In this document: positions 1 to 9,990 of the stretch, one piece after another
Numbering within the stretch: the stretch's first letter is position 1
How the letters are laid out: the number at the start of each line of letters is the position of its first letter
From: Isoetes taiwanensis
Lineage: Eukaryota; Streptophyta; Lycopodiopsida; Isoetales; Isoetaceae
NCBI GenBank assembly: GCA_021234155.1
Contig: JAJEKV010000005.1
Coordinates: 13,805,449 to 13,869,448, forward strand
Length of the DNA: 64,000 nt
Reading direction: 5' to 3'
The notes under the pieces: model-generated
Told to the model about the DNA's origin: nothing
Databases searched by the model: none
What the model saw: the letters and a program-made list of their open reading frames with translations, nothing else
Position numbers and translations under genes: made by a program

Positions 1-264
1 GTCAAAAAAGGTTCTAGGGTGTTCTATTCCATCTATTCCATGGGCAGAATGGAAAGTATCCGGGGTCCAGATTGCCTCCCAGTTTAAGCCCTGAGATGGA
101 TTAAGAATGGTGTTTTTGTGCCGCAATCTCCTTTTAAATTCTCTGCCTTCAACGCCGGCCCCCGTCTCTGCCTTGGCAAAGATCTTGCTTTTGTCCAGCT
201 CAAATATGTTGCTGCTGCTATTGTGAAGAACTTCAAAGATTGTCGGGTTACTTCGGACATGTAG
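1..264 (+). pseudogene. Cytochrome P450 C-terminal fragment (CYP86 clan, CYP704/CYP94-like)
   Basis: The frame enters from the left edge and ends at TAG 262-264. It reads VKKGSRVFYSIYSMGRMESI, then a heme-binding loop [10 protein letters not shown] at 148-177, with the axial Cys codon at 169-171, and then [19 protein letters not shown]. The GRMESI-W-G segment and this heme loop are typical of plant CYP86-clan omega-hydroxylases of fatty acids, which are ER-bound monooxygenases; naming CYP704 or CYP94 is inference. The frame contains TAA at 85-87, exactly where the family has its FKPERW segment. The bases for F-K-P are present one frame off and the frame returns at TGG ATT, so a +1 slip is followed by a -1 slip. 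This suggests a pseudogene, but the upstream part is outside the window. Confidence 0.85.
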
Positions 265-1774
265 TTAGGAAGAAGCTTTCTTTAACTCTTTTTCATGAAA
301 AAAAGGGCTTCCAAAGAACCTTGCATTCTAGACCAAATGATTTGAAGCCAACTTGAAAGAAGAGTGTTTTGTGACTTTGACGGCATGAATTTTTTATCTT
401 CTTGGTCGATTTCTATTTGTGTTAAGATTTGCCTCGTTACAAATTGATAGAGAAAAAACATCACAATGGTTTGTCAGTCTTTTCTAATCCCTCCCATTTC
501 CCAGAGGAAAAAACAAGCCACGACATTATGGAATGTTCTAGTATCCGTGGAAAGCTTCTTCTTATTTGTCGAAGCACAAGCAAAGTCGATAGACTCTATT
601 TCAAGACTAGTAGTTATTGGCCTAAATCTCTTCTTCTAACATTTGAGGGTACACTTAGTTCCTCACCGGGACAGGCTCCCGCCAAGTCACTTGAATAATG
701 AATAGTCTCAAAATTTTCCTTCTTATCGTTCAGTTGTGGCTCTTCTCAATAGCATACCCTACCTAGGTCGGGCATAAGATATTATTAAAGCGTGCTAAAA
801 TAAACATGCCCATCTTTAAATCATTCAATGAATTGAAATTTGGTATAGGTTTTCCATGAGCGAACATGAGCAGGTGCAATACTTGCAATGGCCCACTACC
901 GCTAACATATCGGTAGGTGAGCTCATTCTTGCCTAGTGCATGGCCAAAAGTCCTCATAACCTTGCCTTTATTCTTTGGTTATCTTCCTTACCTCCCAAGA
1001 GCCCCATCCAATATTTAATCGTTGATGTAAATTGTGCTTAATAAAATAAGTCTCTAGAATGCCCTTGTTACTCATTCGGATTGCAACCCAAAGCAAAATA
1101 TGCTTATGGATATTGTTTCATAGCTGCTTAATGTCTTTACTGAATTCTTAGATGGCAACAACATAGGATTTTGAACTGGTAAGGGCCTTCCATCATCCCC
1201 CTCTTTCCACGATTTTATTCTTTTACAAAGAGGTAATCACTTCAAAAACTAGGCTTACTTTGTAGTACAATGGGCCACTCATCATTCATAGCGAACTTAA
1301 AAGTCGAGGGCTAGTGCAACAACAATCAATCTATCATCCCTGGCTGAATGCAACCTTCCATGAACCCTTCCAAATCGGGCACTTCGTCAACAGTATAGGG
1401 CTGGTGTGTTCAAGTTGCATGTGTGGATTTTATATCGCAATTCAAGCATGTTAGCACCTCGGTATTTTTCAGTGACGACGAAATGTTACCTATTCTTGTT
1501 TTATCTAGATGCATTGTCTAGTTGCAGCGTGAGTGTTCAAGGGATCGGCTTCATAACGATAAGGGGGCTCGTTGCTAGAGACCAAAGAACTGTTATAGAA
1601 GTTCAATCATATCACACCTATTAGAACCATAATTCTCAAACCACGGAGCTTATATCTAGGATGTTGAGGAGGGTCTTATTGGTTTGGAATTGTGGAGTGA
1701 TACTTATTTCGAGCTCTCCTCGCCATAGTGGCACAAGTAAAGAAAGATGAATTAGAGAAGCAATCCAAAGCACA
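265..1774. other. No recognisable gene
   Basis: This stretch holds only short unconvincing ORFs on both strands and no repeat I can define. The first part may be the 3' flank of the P450 remnant. Confidence 0.5.
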
Positions 1775-2110
1775 TTATAAACCTAGTTGGAGATTGAGAT
1801 GAGACGATCTGTTTGCCATATGTCTGATGAAGTCAACGCATAAATTGTCGTCTTCAACTATTGAGGTTGTGCCTGAGTAACCCAAGCAAATTTGTTGAAG
1901 GACAAAATCGATTCTGGCAGGCTTGATGTCAGTAGACAGGTACCAGGGTATTCCTGTGTGGAAAATTATAACTGGACTGCTCTGATCTGAAGCTAGAAAT
2001 TGATGCTGTATGCGGCTGTTGAGGTGTCGTTGGGCTTGGGTAGGTCTGAACCAGGGGGCAATGCTCATCTTCTCCTGTCTTAATCGGTGTGCATCCCCTC
2101 CTATCTTCAT
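1775..2110 (-). pseudogene. Possible Ty1/copia RNase H fragment
   Basis: The minus strand has a 111-codon ORF. It contains YLSTDIKPARIDFVLQ, then LGYSGTTSIVEDDNLCVDFI. This loosely resembles the copia RNase H stretch in which an EAEY-type motif is followed by a LGY..PT.I.EDN..C segment. The key acidic residues are not cleanly placed and no protease, integrase or LTR is seen beside it. It may be a chance ORF. The interval 2111-2459 downstream holds nothing I can identify. Confidence 0.22.
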
Positions 2111-2459
2111 CTAAGCAATCACTGAACTAGCAAAATCAACAAGCCCTGTATAAATCTTGACTAAAGGAATCATTGTGGGCTGGAAAGATTGATGCAAAAA
2201 TCGCTACAATTCGATTGTTGCAGAACTGGCTGGGCTTAGGCTTTGTGCTGATGCTGAGATGCTACATGGTTCTATGAGCGCCAAGGTGCTTAGCTTGTCC
2301 GAACTAGCGAGGCGGTGCAGAGAGAACTTGGAGTGGCATATATTCTATTGCCAGAAGGTGGTGAATATGGGAGACATCTGACGAAACTAGCCTATATACT
2401 GGCAATGGGTCCACATCCCCTCCACATCGTCTTAAAGCTTGTTGAAAGGAGAAACGTGC

Positions 2460-3020
2460 ATGGAATAATTTAAGGGCTAAACTTAGCTATTTGGCAATTT
2501 TTAGCATATTTTCAAAAAAAATTGGCTAAAGTAATTGAAAAAAATTGGGAAAAAAATAATAATTTTAGCTTAACTTTTTTCGGGACTATACCAACCCTGG
2601 AGCTCTTTAGCCAAACGCTAGAAAGTAAGAGAGTGAAATTTTGTATTGTTTAGCTAAACCATAGAAACTTTTAAAATGATTTTTGGGTAGCTAACATCAT
2701 TCTAGTTTATATGAAATATATGATTAGTAGTTTAGTTTCTAGCATTATGAATTAATTTGAGTCCTAGACTTTGCTAGTTAGCATTATTTTAGAATGTTTT
2801 CACAAAGAAAATGACCAAAATAAGTGGAATATATTGAAAACAAGTATAGTAATTTGGCTTGATATTTTCTGTTGGTCACACCATAGAAATTTTTGGGATG
2901 ATGTTTGGGTTAGTTTAGCTAAACGCTAGAAAGTATGAGGAAAAATATGTACAATTTAGCTAAACCATAGAAAGTTTTGGGATTAATATCGAGCAAGTTT
3001 AGCTAAAGTCATTCTAGCTA
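2460..3020. repeat. Degenerate tandem repeat, period about 308 bp
   Basis: The motif TTTAGCYAAACGCTAGAAAG starts at 2606 and again at 2914. Both copies are followed by an A/T-rich stretch and then TTTAGCTAAACCATAGAAA. Further partial copies of TTAGCTAA lie throughout the block. It looks like about two decayed copies of a roughly 300-bp AT-rich unit, perhaps a MITE or satellite remnant. Confidence 0.6.
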
Positions 3021-3042
3021 ACAAAATTTATTCCCTGGAAAT

Positions 3043-3440
3043 GTGCAGGTTGATTTTCCAGATGAAATGTCCAAGAGTATGGATTTGTATAGGTGCAAGA
3101 TGAGGAAGGTCACTTACTTCAAGCAATATCTCGATACATGCTTTCTTAATAAGTTTTGGGATGTCATTGTTTTGAAAAAGATCAAAACAACACACTATAA
3201 AGGCCAGATTAATCCCATACTTGCCTGCAGCCCATACCAGCATGTTAGCACATTTTCCTATAAAGAAGCATAGAATAGTTGCATCCATTCAAACTGGTGC
3301 ACACTGCCTCAGAATTGAAAGAGACAAATGGTGGAGACATGAGGAGCGTGAAAATCGGATATGTGAATGTTGTCAGATGGGAGCCAATGAATATGAATGC
3401 CAAAATTTTCAAATTTGCCCATCGTTTGCGACTGTACAAG
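3043..3440 (+). pseudogene. Non-LTR retrotransposon reverse-transcriptase tail (zf-RVT-like)
   Basis: Two overlapping frames carry one protein tail. The first runs to a TAG near 3271; the second reads PIKKHRIVASIQTGAH, then LRIERDKWWRHEERENRICE, then a Cys cluster (CECC and QMGANEYEC). This matches the C-terminal end seen in many LINE-type proteins, where LRIETGRW is followed by ENR.C..C and a DE.HFL..CP segment. A frameshift near 3245 separates the halves, and no upstream polymerase domain is present, as expected for a 5'-truncated LINE. A related remnant lies at 42060-42540. The interval 3441-3822 shows nothing else I recognise. Confidence 0.6.
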
Positions 3441-3822
3441 CATGATATGTTGACTTGAGTACACGTAATCAGCCGCTGTATTTGCCCTTGCAGACGCTTG
3501 TAGTAATGACAGATCATCCTCTATCCTGGTTTTCAGCAAGTGGGATGAACTATCCCCCTTTTTTTAAGGATAAAATTTATTTAATATGACTCAAAATACA
3601 TGACGAGCGATATAGGAGAACATTTGTCCAAACCAACATACTCAAACGATGGTCCAATATCACATAAATACACTTTACATACTTCCTCACGGAAGGACTA
3701 TATCCTGAGTATCTGCAATGTGAAGTGTCCTTTTCCAGATAGTTGCTCTAAGTGGTTCTTTCAGATTGGATGTGTGGTATATGAGATGTACAGTTTGTAT
3801 CTGAACTGAGGAATCAATGCAC

Positions 3823-3872
3823 CCGTTACGACCAAAGCTCGGGGGGCGGCTCAGAGGATTTGCAGAGATGAA
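3823..3872 (+). repeat. LTR 5'-end fragment (same family as 31198)
   Basis: The bases CGTTACGACCAAAGCTCGG through GGATTTGCAGAGATGAA match, with few differences, the start of the putative LTR at 31198. There is no polypurine tract to its left, so this is a broken copy. It stops where a MITE terminus begins. Confidence 0.55.
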
Positions 3873-3894
3873 GGGTAAAAGCATGCTAGGGTGT
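3873..3894 (+). repeat. MITE terminus GGGTAAAAGCATGCTAGGG
   Basis: This matches, with one base change (T to C), the 22-bp terminal inverted repeat of the 321-bp element at 47130-47450. I could not find the opposite end downstream, so the copy is truncated or its other end has diverged. Confidence 0.55.
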
Positions 3895-4238
3895 CATACA
3901 TTAGTTCTAAATTCATGTACTATTTTGCACTAGAAAACCCATTTTTTATGTAATTTTGAATGTATGGTAGGAGGCCACGTGCTTGTCGTTATATATTTAA
4001 AAAAGGAATATATTTGATTGTTTGTCATCATGACATGAAGTGGCCCGGCAGTTGTTCTGTGAAATTTTGGGCACAATCACTTTGGATTCCCTCCGATCCA
4101 AGCAAATTCCCTTCAATCCATCCGAAAAGCAAACAAATTCCCTCAATTCACGGTCTAAGAATCTAAAACAAAGAAAAAAATTTCAAATTCTTGCGGATCT
4201 TTGCATGCATATCGGTTTTTCATAGTAGTAGTAGTGGC

Positions 4239-5800
4239 ATGGCACAAGAAAATCAAAGTATGAAACATATGCAATTACTCAATGATGTCCAAAATGAGGA
4301 CGGTGATACCGAAATCGACAAAGGGAAGCGAAAATGGTTGAACAAGATACTCTAAATGACATCTTGAATGAAGTGACAGAGAGTGATCTTGTCAACAATG
4401 AGAATGGCGATCATATTCCGTACTTCACCAAAAAATCAGAAAAGAGCGAAAAGGTTGTTGAATGCTTTAGAAATGAAGCCAGTTCTCTATCTCCTGGTGA
4501 AAGAGAGGTATATTGGTTTCGGGATCTTGCAAGATAATGGGCTCTTGGGATTGTTTAAACACAATGATTGGGCTACCTTTAGAAGCGGTGGTGAAACATT
4601 CATTGTTACAAAATCTCTCAAAGATGGATTAGAAGAGGTTAAATCTTCTAATAGCAAAGTGACAAGTTGGCAGATAAGCACTCTGTTTTATCCATGATTG
4701 TTGGGAAAAATGGGGAAGCAAAAAGGAGTTGCTTCAAAAATGTTGAACTGCCATCCTCGAAATTTGTCATACGCTGCAGGCAGAAGAAAGAGAATGAAAA
4801 TTGCAGGTCCAACTATATGGGCATTAGCGGTGAAGAGAAGATCGATTGTTTGGACGAAGACACAAAGCAATTAGTCATCCAATTTTGGTTAAACAACACC
4901 AAGGTTTCACCTAAATACTGGGATGTAAGAAAGAAAGGCATCGTGCAATCCAGTTTCTTGATATACCACAGTGTATTTCATTCTTTCATCGTGTGAAATG
5001 CTTCTTGATCCCTCATGCATATGTTTTTATTGGAATTTATAGTATCTTCTTTGTTTTGATGTATGAATGCTTTCTAATGACTGATCTATTATTTATGTAT
5101 TCACTTTTACTTACTTTTACATATGCAATCACCTTTGTTGGTTTGCTTACATTTATTGACCATGTATATTACACTAAATCTTCCTTTCTTATTTATGCAA
5201 AGACTCCAAAATTCTTAACCAATGTACGATTAGATATTTGCATAATATTGTATGTTATACATGTCTATAGAGTACATATCTTGTACCTGGGACTTCCAAT
5301 AGTGCCTATGGACTTCAAGAATTTACTCTAGAACATTAATATGCTCTAGGGCATGAATGTACCCACATTTTCTACTTTATCCTTACACACGATTTAATGT
5401 ACATGTGTAATGTGTATTCGTTGTCCTTATGTATATTGTAAGTACATTAAAGTACATATGAGTACATATGAGTGCATATGAGTACATCTGAGTTCATATG
5501 AGTACATCTGAGTACATATTAGTACATTATGAGTACATGTTAGTACATTTTGACTCCGCATGTACTCAATTGCACATACAAAATCTTTTATTAACTATGA
5601 TGATTTGAATGCACAGTGAGTCGTACATTTTAACTTTGTGGAGCAACACCCCAGGCGGAACATTGGCATCGATTGTTCAAATACCTCAAACCTGATTGTG
5701 TAAGGAAGCTAAAGGAAAGAAACACATGTTGTTGTGTCAAGCATGAGCAAGCAGAGAACTTCAGGAAGGCATTAGAGGATATATGAGATCAAATAAAGAC
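4239..5800 (+). pseudogene. Family A transposase pseudogene, N-terminal half
   Basis: ATG at 4239 follows a TAGTAGTAGTGGC leader. The coding potential moves between all three frames. Recognisable pieces are VVECFRNEASSLSPGEREVYW, FKHNDWATFRSGGETFIV, DEDTKQLVIQFWLNNTKVSP and, at about 5665-5788, KYLKPDCVRKLKERNTCCC. The same order (an FW..NTRVSPN.KDV segment, later a CCC/HH cluster) occurs in the minus-strand copy at 26230-29400. The family is a large DDE-like transposase that I cannot assign to a named superfamily. The interval 4991-5600 is non-coding, possibly an intron, and holds the 10-bp array at 5441. The protein picks up at 8045, so the two halves appear to be one broken element. Confidence 0.6.
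5441..5552 (+). repeat. 10-bp tandem array (AGTACATATG)n, 11 units
   Basis: Units start at 5441, 5451, 5461, 5471, 5481, 5491, 5501, 5511, 5521, 5532 and 5542. The consensus is AGTACATATG, with single changes in most units and one 11-bp unit. Flanking sequence has looser GTACAT copies. It lies in the non-coding part of the family A pseudogene. Confidence 0.9.
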
Positions 5801-5945
5801 CCTCTAAGAAATGCCATGTCATCGATGCCGAACCTGTAGCCTTGGGCAAAATGCCATCCCGAACCTATAAAGACTTTTTTGTCCTATTAATAACAGCTTC
5901 TAACTTTATTAATAGCAAATAGCACAGTAATAACATGGGTCTATG

Positions 5946-6003
5946 GCGGGAAAATTGGGGGAAATTGGGACATGGCTCCGGCGGGAAAATTGGGGGAAAT
6001 TTG
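5946..6003 (+). repeat. Two-copy direct repeat GGCGGGAAAATTGGGGGAAA
   Basis: Two identical copies of this motif lie about 35 bp apart, separated by TTGGGACATGGCTCC. The role is unknown. Confidence 0.75.
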
Positions 6004-6013
6004 TGTTGCAAAA

Positions 6014-6062
6014 AGTGATGGTCGCATTTGGAGTTTTGCAAACGGAGTTCGATTCCCGGGGT
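6014..6062 (+). repeat. tRNA-like stretch (degenerate tRNA or SINE head)
   Basis: AGTGATGGTCGCATTTGG, then TTTTGCAAAC, then GAGTTCGATTCCCGGG, resembles in order the D arm, an anticodon loop with TGC, and the T arm with a box-B motif (GTTCGATTCC) of a tRNA. The acceptor stem and the start of the D arm are not convincing. It is most likely a decayed tRNA-derived sequence rather than a working tRNA gene. Confidence 0.35.
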
Positions 6063-6859
6063 TTTAGGCGGGGAGTTTGGGTTGTGGAGTTTTAAGGCGA
6101 TGGAGTCTTGAAGCGGTGATGACGTGCTAATAAACGGGATTTTTTTTGTTCAAGAGAGAAGACCCAACCAGATTTTAAAGGGTGGAGAGAAGAAAAGGTA
6201 TAAAAGCAGAGATCTCGGCTATGTTTTTCTTACCGCCAAAGACATTCTAGCAAACCGTTGGAAGTATTTTTTTTGTTGTAATCGATTTGGTGGAGATGGT
6301 AATGTCCTTGCTTTAAAAATGAAGGCGCTCAGTTCTTGCATGCATGCCTTCAGTTCTGAGGGCATATGATAAAGGAGAAGGCTGCATGCACATATAGTTT
6401 AGCCGCTCTCAAATATCGGGGTCTCGCTACTACAATTAACTTCTGATAATTTTCATTTGCGATTGCCAATAGCTTGAATTTTGAGCTTCGTTTTGGCAGC
6501 TATGGCGATTGACTAATATATTGATTGATCTTTTTTATTTACCGTGAGCTCGGAGAAATGAAGGGCATGACATGGTAAGAATTTGTGGCCTCTCTTCAAA
6601 GCTTATATTTTATTTTCTCTTCTGCTCCTCGAATGCACTGTGCTGCAGCGACGGTCGGATTTGGGTTCCTTTTACAGGAAATAAAACCGAGTGATGCTAC
6701 TCGTGTGACCAAGTTGCAGGGATATACAAAACCTTCCAAGTCCTTCTATTTCATGCAGAATCAGACTGTTTTATAGAATTTCTGCAAAGTCCTTTGATTT
6801 TTGTTGTTGCATTGCCTCTACCTTTAGTAGCAAGGTGTCAACGCAAGGGAAGAGAAGTA

Positions 6860-6865
6860 CATGCA
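6860..6865 (+). promoter_or_regulatory. RY/Sph-type element CATGCA
   Basis: CATGCA lies about 100 bp upstream of the LEA_1 start codon. RY elements bind B3 factors of the ABI3 class in many LEA promoters. A 6-mer is weak evidence on its own; the link is inference from position and gene family. Confidence 0.3.
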
Positions 6866-6905
6866 AGGGGGCAACGCAGTTGGTGTGTAAGAGAAGAAAA
6901 GGCCC

Positions 6906-6912
6906 TATAAAT
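6906..6912 (+). promoter_or_regulatory. TATA box of the LEA_1 gene
   Basis: TATAAAT sits 50 bp upstream of the ATG at 6962, which leaves room for transcription to start about 30 bp downstream and for a short A/C-rich leader. Confidence 0.6.
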
Positions 6913-6961
6913 ATTCATCAAACGTTGCTGTGAAAAACGAACACAGAAGAGCAAAGCAAAA

Positions 6962-7218
6962 ATGGCAGCCATCAAGGAAAAGGTCGGAGCAGGAGAAAAT
7001 GGAGAAGGCCAAGAATTCTGTGGCTGAGAAGGTAAATTGTATTGAATCTTCATTTTGGTTTTGCATTGTGGTTTAGGGGCTGAAATGAGGTTCGGTTACA
7101 GGTAGAATCCGCGACCGCCCAAAGCGATCACCAGAAAAAGGCAGTTCATGAAAAAAAAGACATGAAGGATGCAGAGGCTGAACGCAAGCTTCATGCCAAA
7201 AAGGCTGATAACAGTTGA
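6962..7218 (+). CDS. LEA_1-family late embryogenesis abundant protein (one frame slip)
   Basis: Exon 1 starts at ATG 6962 (MAAIKEKVGA) and ends at 7031. The intron is 7032-7101 (GTAAAT...ACAG). Exon 2 is 7102-7218 and ends in TGA. Exon 2 reads VESATAQSDHQKKAVHEKKD, then MKDAEAERKLHAKKADNS. The small, Lys/Ala/Glu/His-rich, Cys-free composition fits the LEA_1 family of disordered desiccation protectants. To join the start to AEKMEKAKNSVAEK, one extra G in GCAGGAGAAA (near 6992) must be skipped; otherwise the frame meets TGA at 7025-7027. An internal in-frame ATG at 6999 would give about 50 residues without any slip. It has its own TATA box. It is either a recent pseudogene, a sequencing error, or a gene starting at 6999. 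Confidence 0.7.
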
Positions 7219-8044
7219 ATTGGCCCTCACTCTCCCTCATTTAATAATATAACTGACCGATGGGAAAAAAAAAAAAAGAAAAAGGAAGTAGTCATGGTAA
7301 GAAATGCACGTCTCCTTCTTAGAAGGAAGACATTTATTCGCACCGTGGCTACTATATTTTGAAAGTACACAATGAATTAATAGTCTTTGTTTGACATGTT
7401 TGGCAAACCAATAAAATAAAATAACAAACAATGCAATGAAATAATAAACAACTGAGCATACAAGCTAAACCAATTTACATCAAATTTGCATTCTTGAGAA
7501 TTTGCATGCACATTCTACATTAATTTACTAAGATAGTCGCCTTGCTTTCCTTAATGCATTATAAAAACAAATGACATAGAAATTATGTATCATCATTTAA
7601 TTTTTTGACCTATTATGAAGCAACTAAACAATACATAACTTTACCCAACCGAATGAGAGGTATGCCGATCGATTCGAGCATTTGACATATTATGGAGTGA
7701 CGGAATAGAAGTACTAATAGAAGAGCTCATCGACTTTATCCAAACGAATGGGAGCGCAGCCGATTCCCCGCCACTCTTGGCAAAAATTTGTGATTTAAGT
7801 TTTGGAATGAAGCAGGAGTTGGGGGCGGGAGCAAAGGTCATTAATGTTTCTATCGTATCTAGCACCCACACCAAAGGCACGTGCATTGCCGAACCTACGT
7901 ATAGATGACACCTGGAAAGCACTTAAGAGCCTCGGTATAAAAATCCTGTACACGCTCGCTTTCCCATTGGCCGCGCATTATTTGACATGGCATGGAGTTG
8001 TGGCCCTTATTTGATCCCAAAAATCCTCTAATGCATTTAATTCT

Positions 8045-9640
8045 ATGAGGGCTAAGCTCCACATCAATTGTAGCTGCAATTGTGAAGTTTGTGCTGCTAA
8101 CAAAAATAATGGAATTTGTCAGGCTCACAAGCATACATACTGTAATGTCAGCACTCTATGGAGGAGTATGGTTTGTCCAAAACAGGATAGTGACGAGTGG
8201 CACAAATTAAATTGTATTACAAGTGATTGCAAGAACTGTGGTAAGCAGAACATTAGCTTGTGTCCAAAAAGAAACCGTAATGACATTGAAAGTAAAGTCA
8301 ATTGGCAAATATACTCTTATGTGGATGAGAAGTCTAAGAAGGAGTCTCAAGAAGGCTCGATTGGTGGACAAGACAACAAATGCACTGTAATGCTGGATGC
8401 CATGTTTGGTCACATGAAGACATTTATCCATCACAACTTTGCGACTCAGCGGCAAAGCAAAGAATTCAAGATGTGTTCAAAATCGAGAGATGATTCAGTG
8501 ATATCGGTGGTTGACTTTGCAAAAAATTATACATTGAAGCCTTTCAAAGAGGTTCACCGAACATTGGAATGCGTAGACCAAGTTACTATAATGGTACAAT
8601 TACCATGCTAAAGGTAAATGGCATCTTGAAGAAGACCGTTCACTTGTATATTTCTGATGACAAAATCATGATACACATTTTGTACAAAGATGCATTTAAG
8701 CTTCATCTAAAATGGCTGAAAGAGAATGGTGGATCTCATGTACGATTCATATTGTGTGGTCTCGATATGGTTGTCCGCATAATACAAGTCCGAAGAAATT
8801 CATATTTCATTAATTGGTACTATGTTGAATATGGCATTCGTTTACAATGGAACTACTTTGGTTGGGGGCATGGAAGAGGTGAACATGATGGAGAGTCCGC
8901 CAAGGCCAAGCAAGTACTTTTGTACCGAAACGATTCACGAGAACATGGAGCAGATTAGAGGTGCACATGATGCTTGTGTTGTCTTGAAGAGCAAGCAATC
9001 TAATGTTAACAGTATCTTGGGAAGTGAAGGAGTCGGATATTGATAGAACCAATGCATTGGATGTGCAACCTCTTCCCGGTATTCGAAATTGCATGCTATA
9101 GCTTCTATAAGTCCAAGCTGACCCCACCTTAGTAATGGTGAGACCATTATCTTGCTTACGCAATGCTTGCATTAACTTTGAATGGGATGCTTGTGAGTCC
9201 ATTTCATTACGTAGGAAGTGGCAATTAAAGAAGCTAGTACCCCGAGTAAGTACTCATTGTGAAGTAGAGAATGAGGAAACTACTTTTTTGCAAATGAAAA
9301 TGAAGAGCTAGAAGATCTAGTACAGGTAGGTGATATGTTTGCTTCTTTTCTTTGCACTAGGAAATGAAGAAAATGTGCCATACTATATCCTTCTTTGCAA
9401 GAAAACAAAATTTGTTTTGCGGGGAAAATGTTATTGACGATTACAAAATTATCACCATATAGGTGAAACAGTCATATCCGCGTATTACTATAAAAAATTG
9501 CCCGGTTGTCACCACAAGTATAAGTTATTGGATGACAAAGAAGTTACGTACACTGCAGAGTCTGCGTTATTGGAGCAAAGTTTGCAATGCCAAAAGTAAA
9601 TCATAAGGTGAAGGGTGCTTCTGCAGCTTATGCATTGTCT
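8045..9640 (+). pseudogene. Family A transposase pseudogene, C-terminal half
   Basis: The frame from 8045 reads a Cys-rich segment (INCSCNCEVCAANKNNGIC, later CKNCGKQNISLCP) and VVDFAKNYTLKPFKEVH. A frameshift near 8590 leads to HLYISDDKIMIHILYKDAF and LQWNYFGWGHGRGEHDGESA (to about 8905). A further slip near 8885 continues to HENMEQIRGAHDACVV. Past stops, a C-terminal module reads NEENVPYYILLCKKTKFV and VISAYYYKKLPGCHHKYKLL (9360-9540). In relatives the acidic residues of YISDD, a SDGC..QFK segment and GHGKGEHDG look like a DDE triad; here the middle one is destroyed by a frameshift near 8755. No start is chosen because this is the continuation of the half ending at 5800. Confidence 0.7.
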
Positions 9641-9769
9641 ACTGATGTGCATGAGATGCTACTGGGAAGTTTGCCTGAAATGCTACATGATCTGGAATAG
9701 CTTGAACAGATTATATGTTGGACAGATTATATGTTGGAGAGAAATCTGAAAAGAAAAAAGTGCAGATGT

Positions 9770-9990
9770 AACATGAATATGTAGCATAATGACAGGGGTT
9801 TTTTTTTGTGTTTTTGTACACTTTTCACAAAGGTTTTCCTAAGATTTCATGGCGTATTCGAATCGATGTACTAATGCGTACATCTAGAGTGCACCATTTC
9901 TTAGTCGTTGATTTAGCTTTTTTTTTTCAATGGTCCAACATCCAAGGGCTCACAACAAAAGCCCTCTTTTTGTTTTAGGGGCTTGAACAT
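9770..9990 (+). repeat. 3'-terminal repeat shared with 53740-54030
   Basis: Shared landmarks with 53740-54030, in order: TAGCATAATRAYRGGGGTTT, GTACTAATGMGTACATCTAG followed by AGTGCWCC, and a small hairpin AGGGC(9-10 nt)AGCCCT near the end. It follows the family A transposase directly, so it is probably that element's 3' non-coding end. Confidence 0.6.

Larger units (their letters stand above)
5801..8031. mobile_element. Candidate 2.2-kb insertion splitting the family A transposase
   Basis: The transposase reading stops near 5800 and resumes at 8045 without apparent loss of protein. The segment between is unrelated and carries a LEA_1-type gene (6962-7218), a tRNA-like stretch and a short tandem repeat. 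The 7-mer CCTCTAA occurs at 5801-5807 and at 8025-8031 and could be a target-site duplication, although a 7-base match can arise by chance. No terminal inverted repeats are obvious. Apart from the features listed inside it, 6070-6840 and 7219-8024 show nothing I recognise. Confidence 0.35.

Noticed and set aside
5946..6003. Possible promoter for a gene at 6124
   Set aside because: The downstream ORF has no family features and the GC-rich words are a simple duplication.
6014..6062. Functional tRNA-Ala gene
   Set aside because: Acceptor and D stems do not pair and there is no terminator-like T run directly after; kept only as a tRNA-like relic.
8045..8611. A stand-alone intact Cys-rich zinc-finger gene of 188 codons
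   Set aside because: The downstream frames continue the same transposase protein, and a matching order exists in the copy at 26230-29400.
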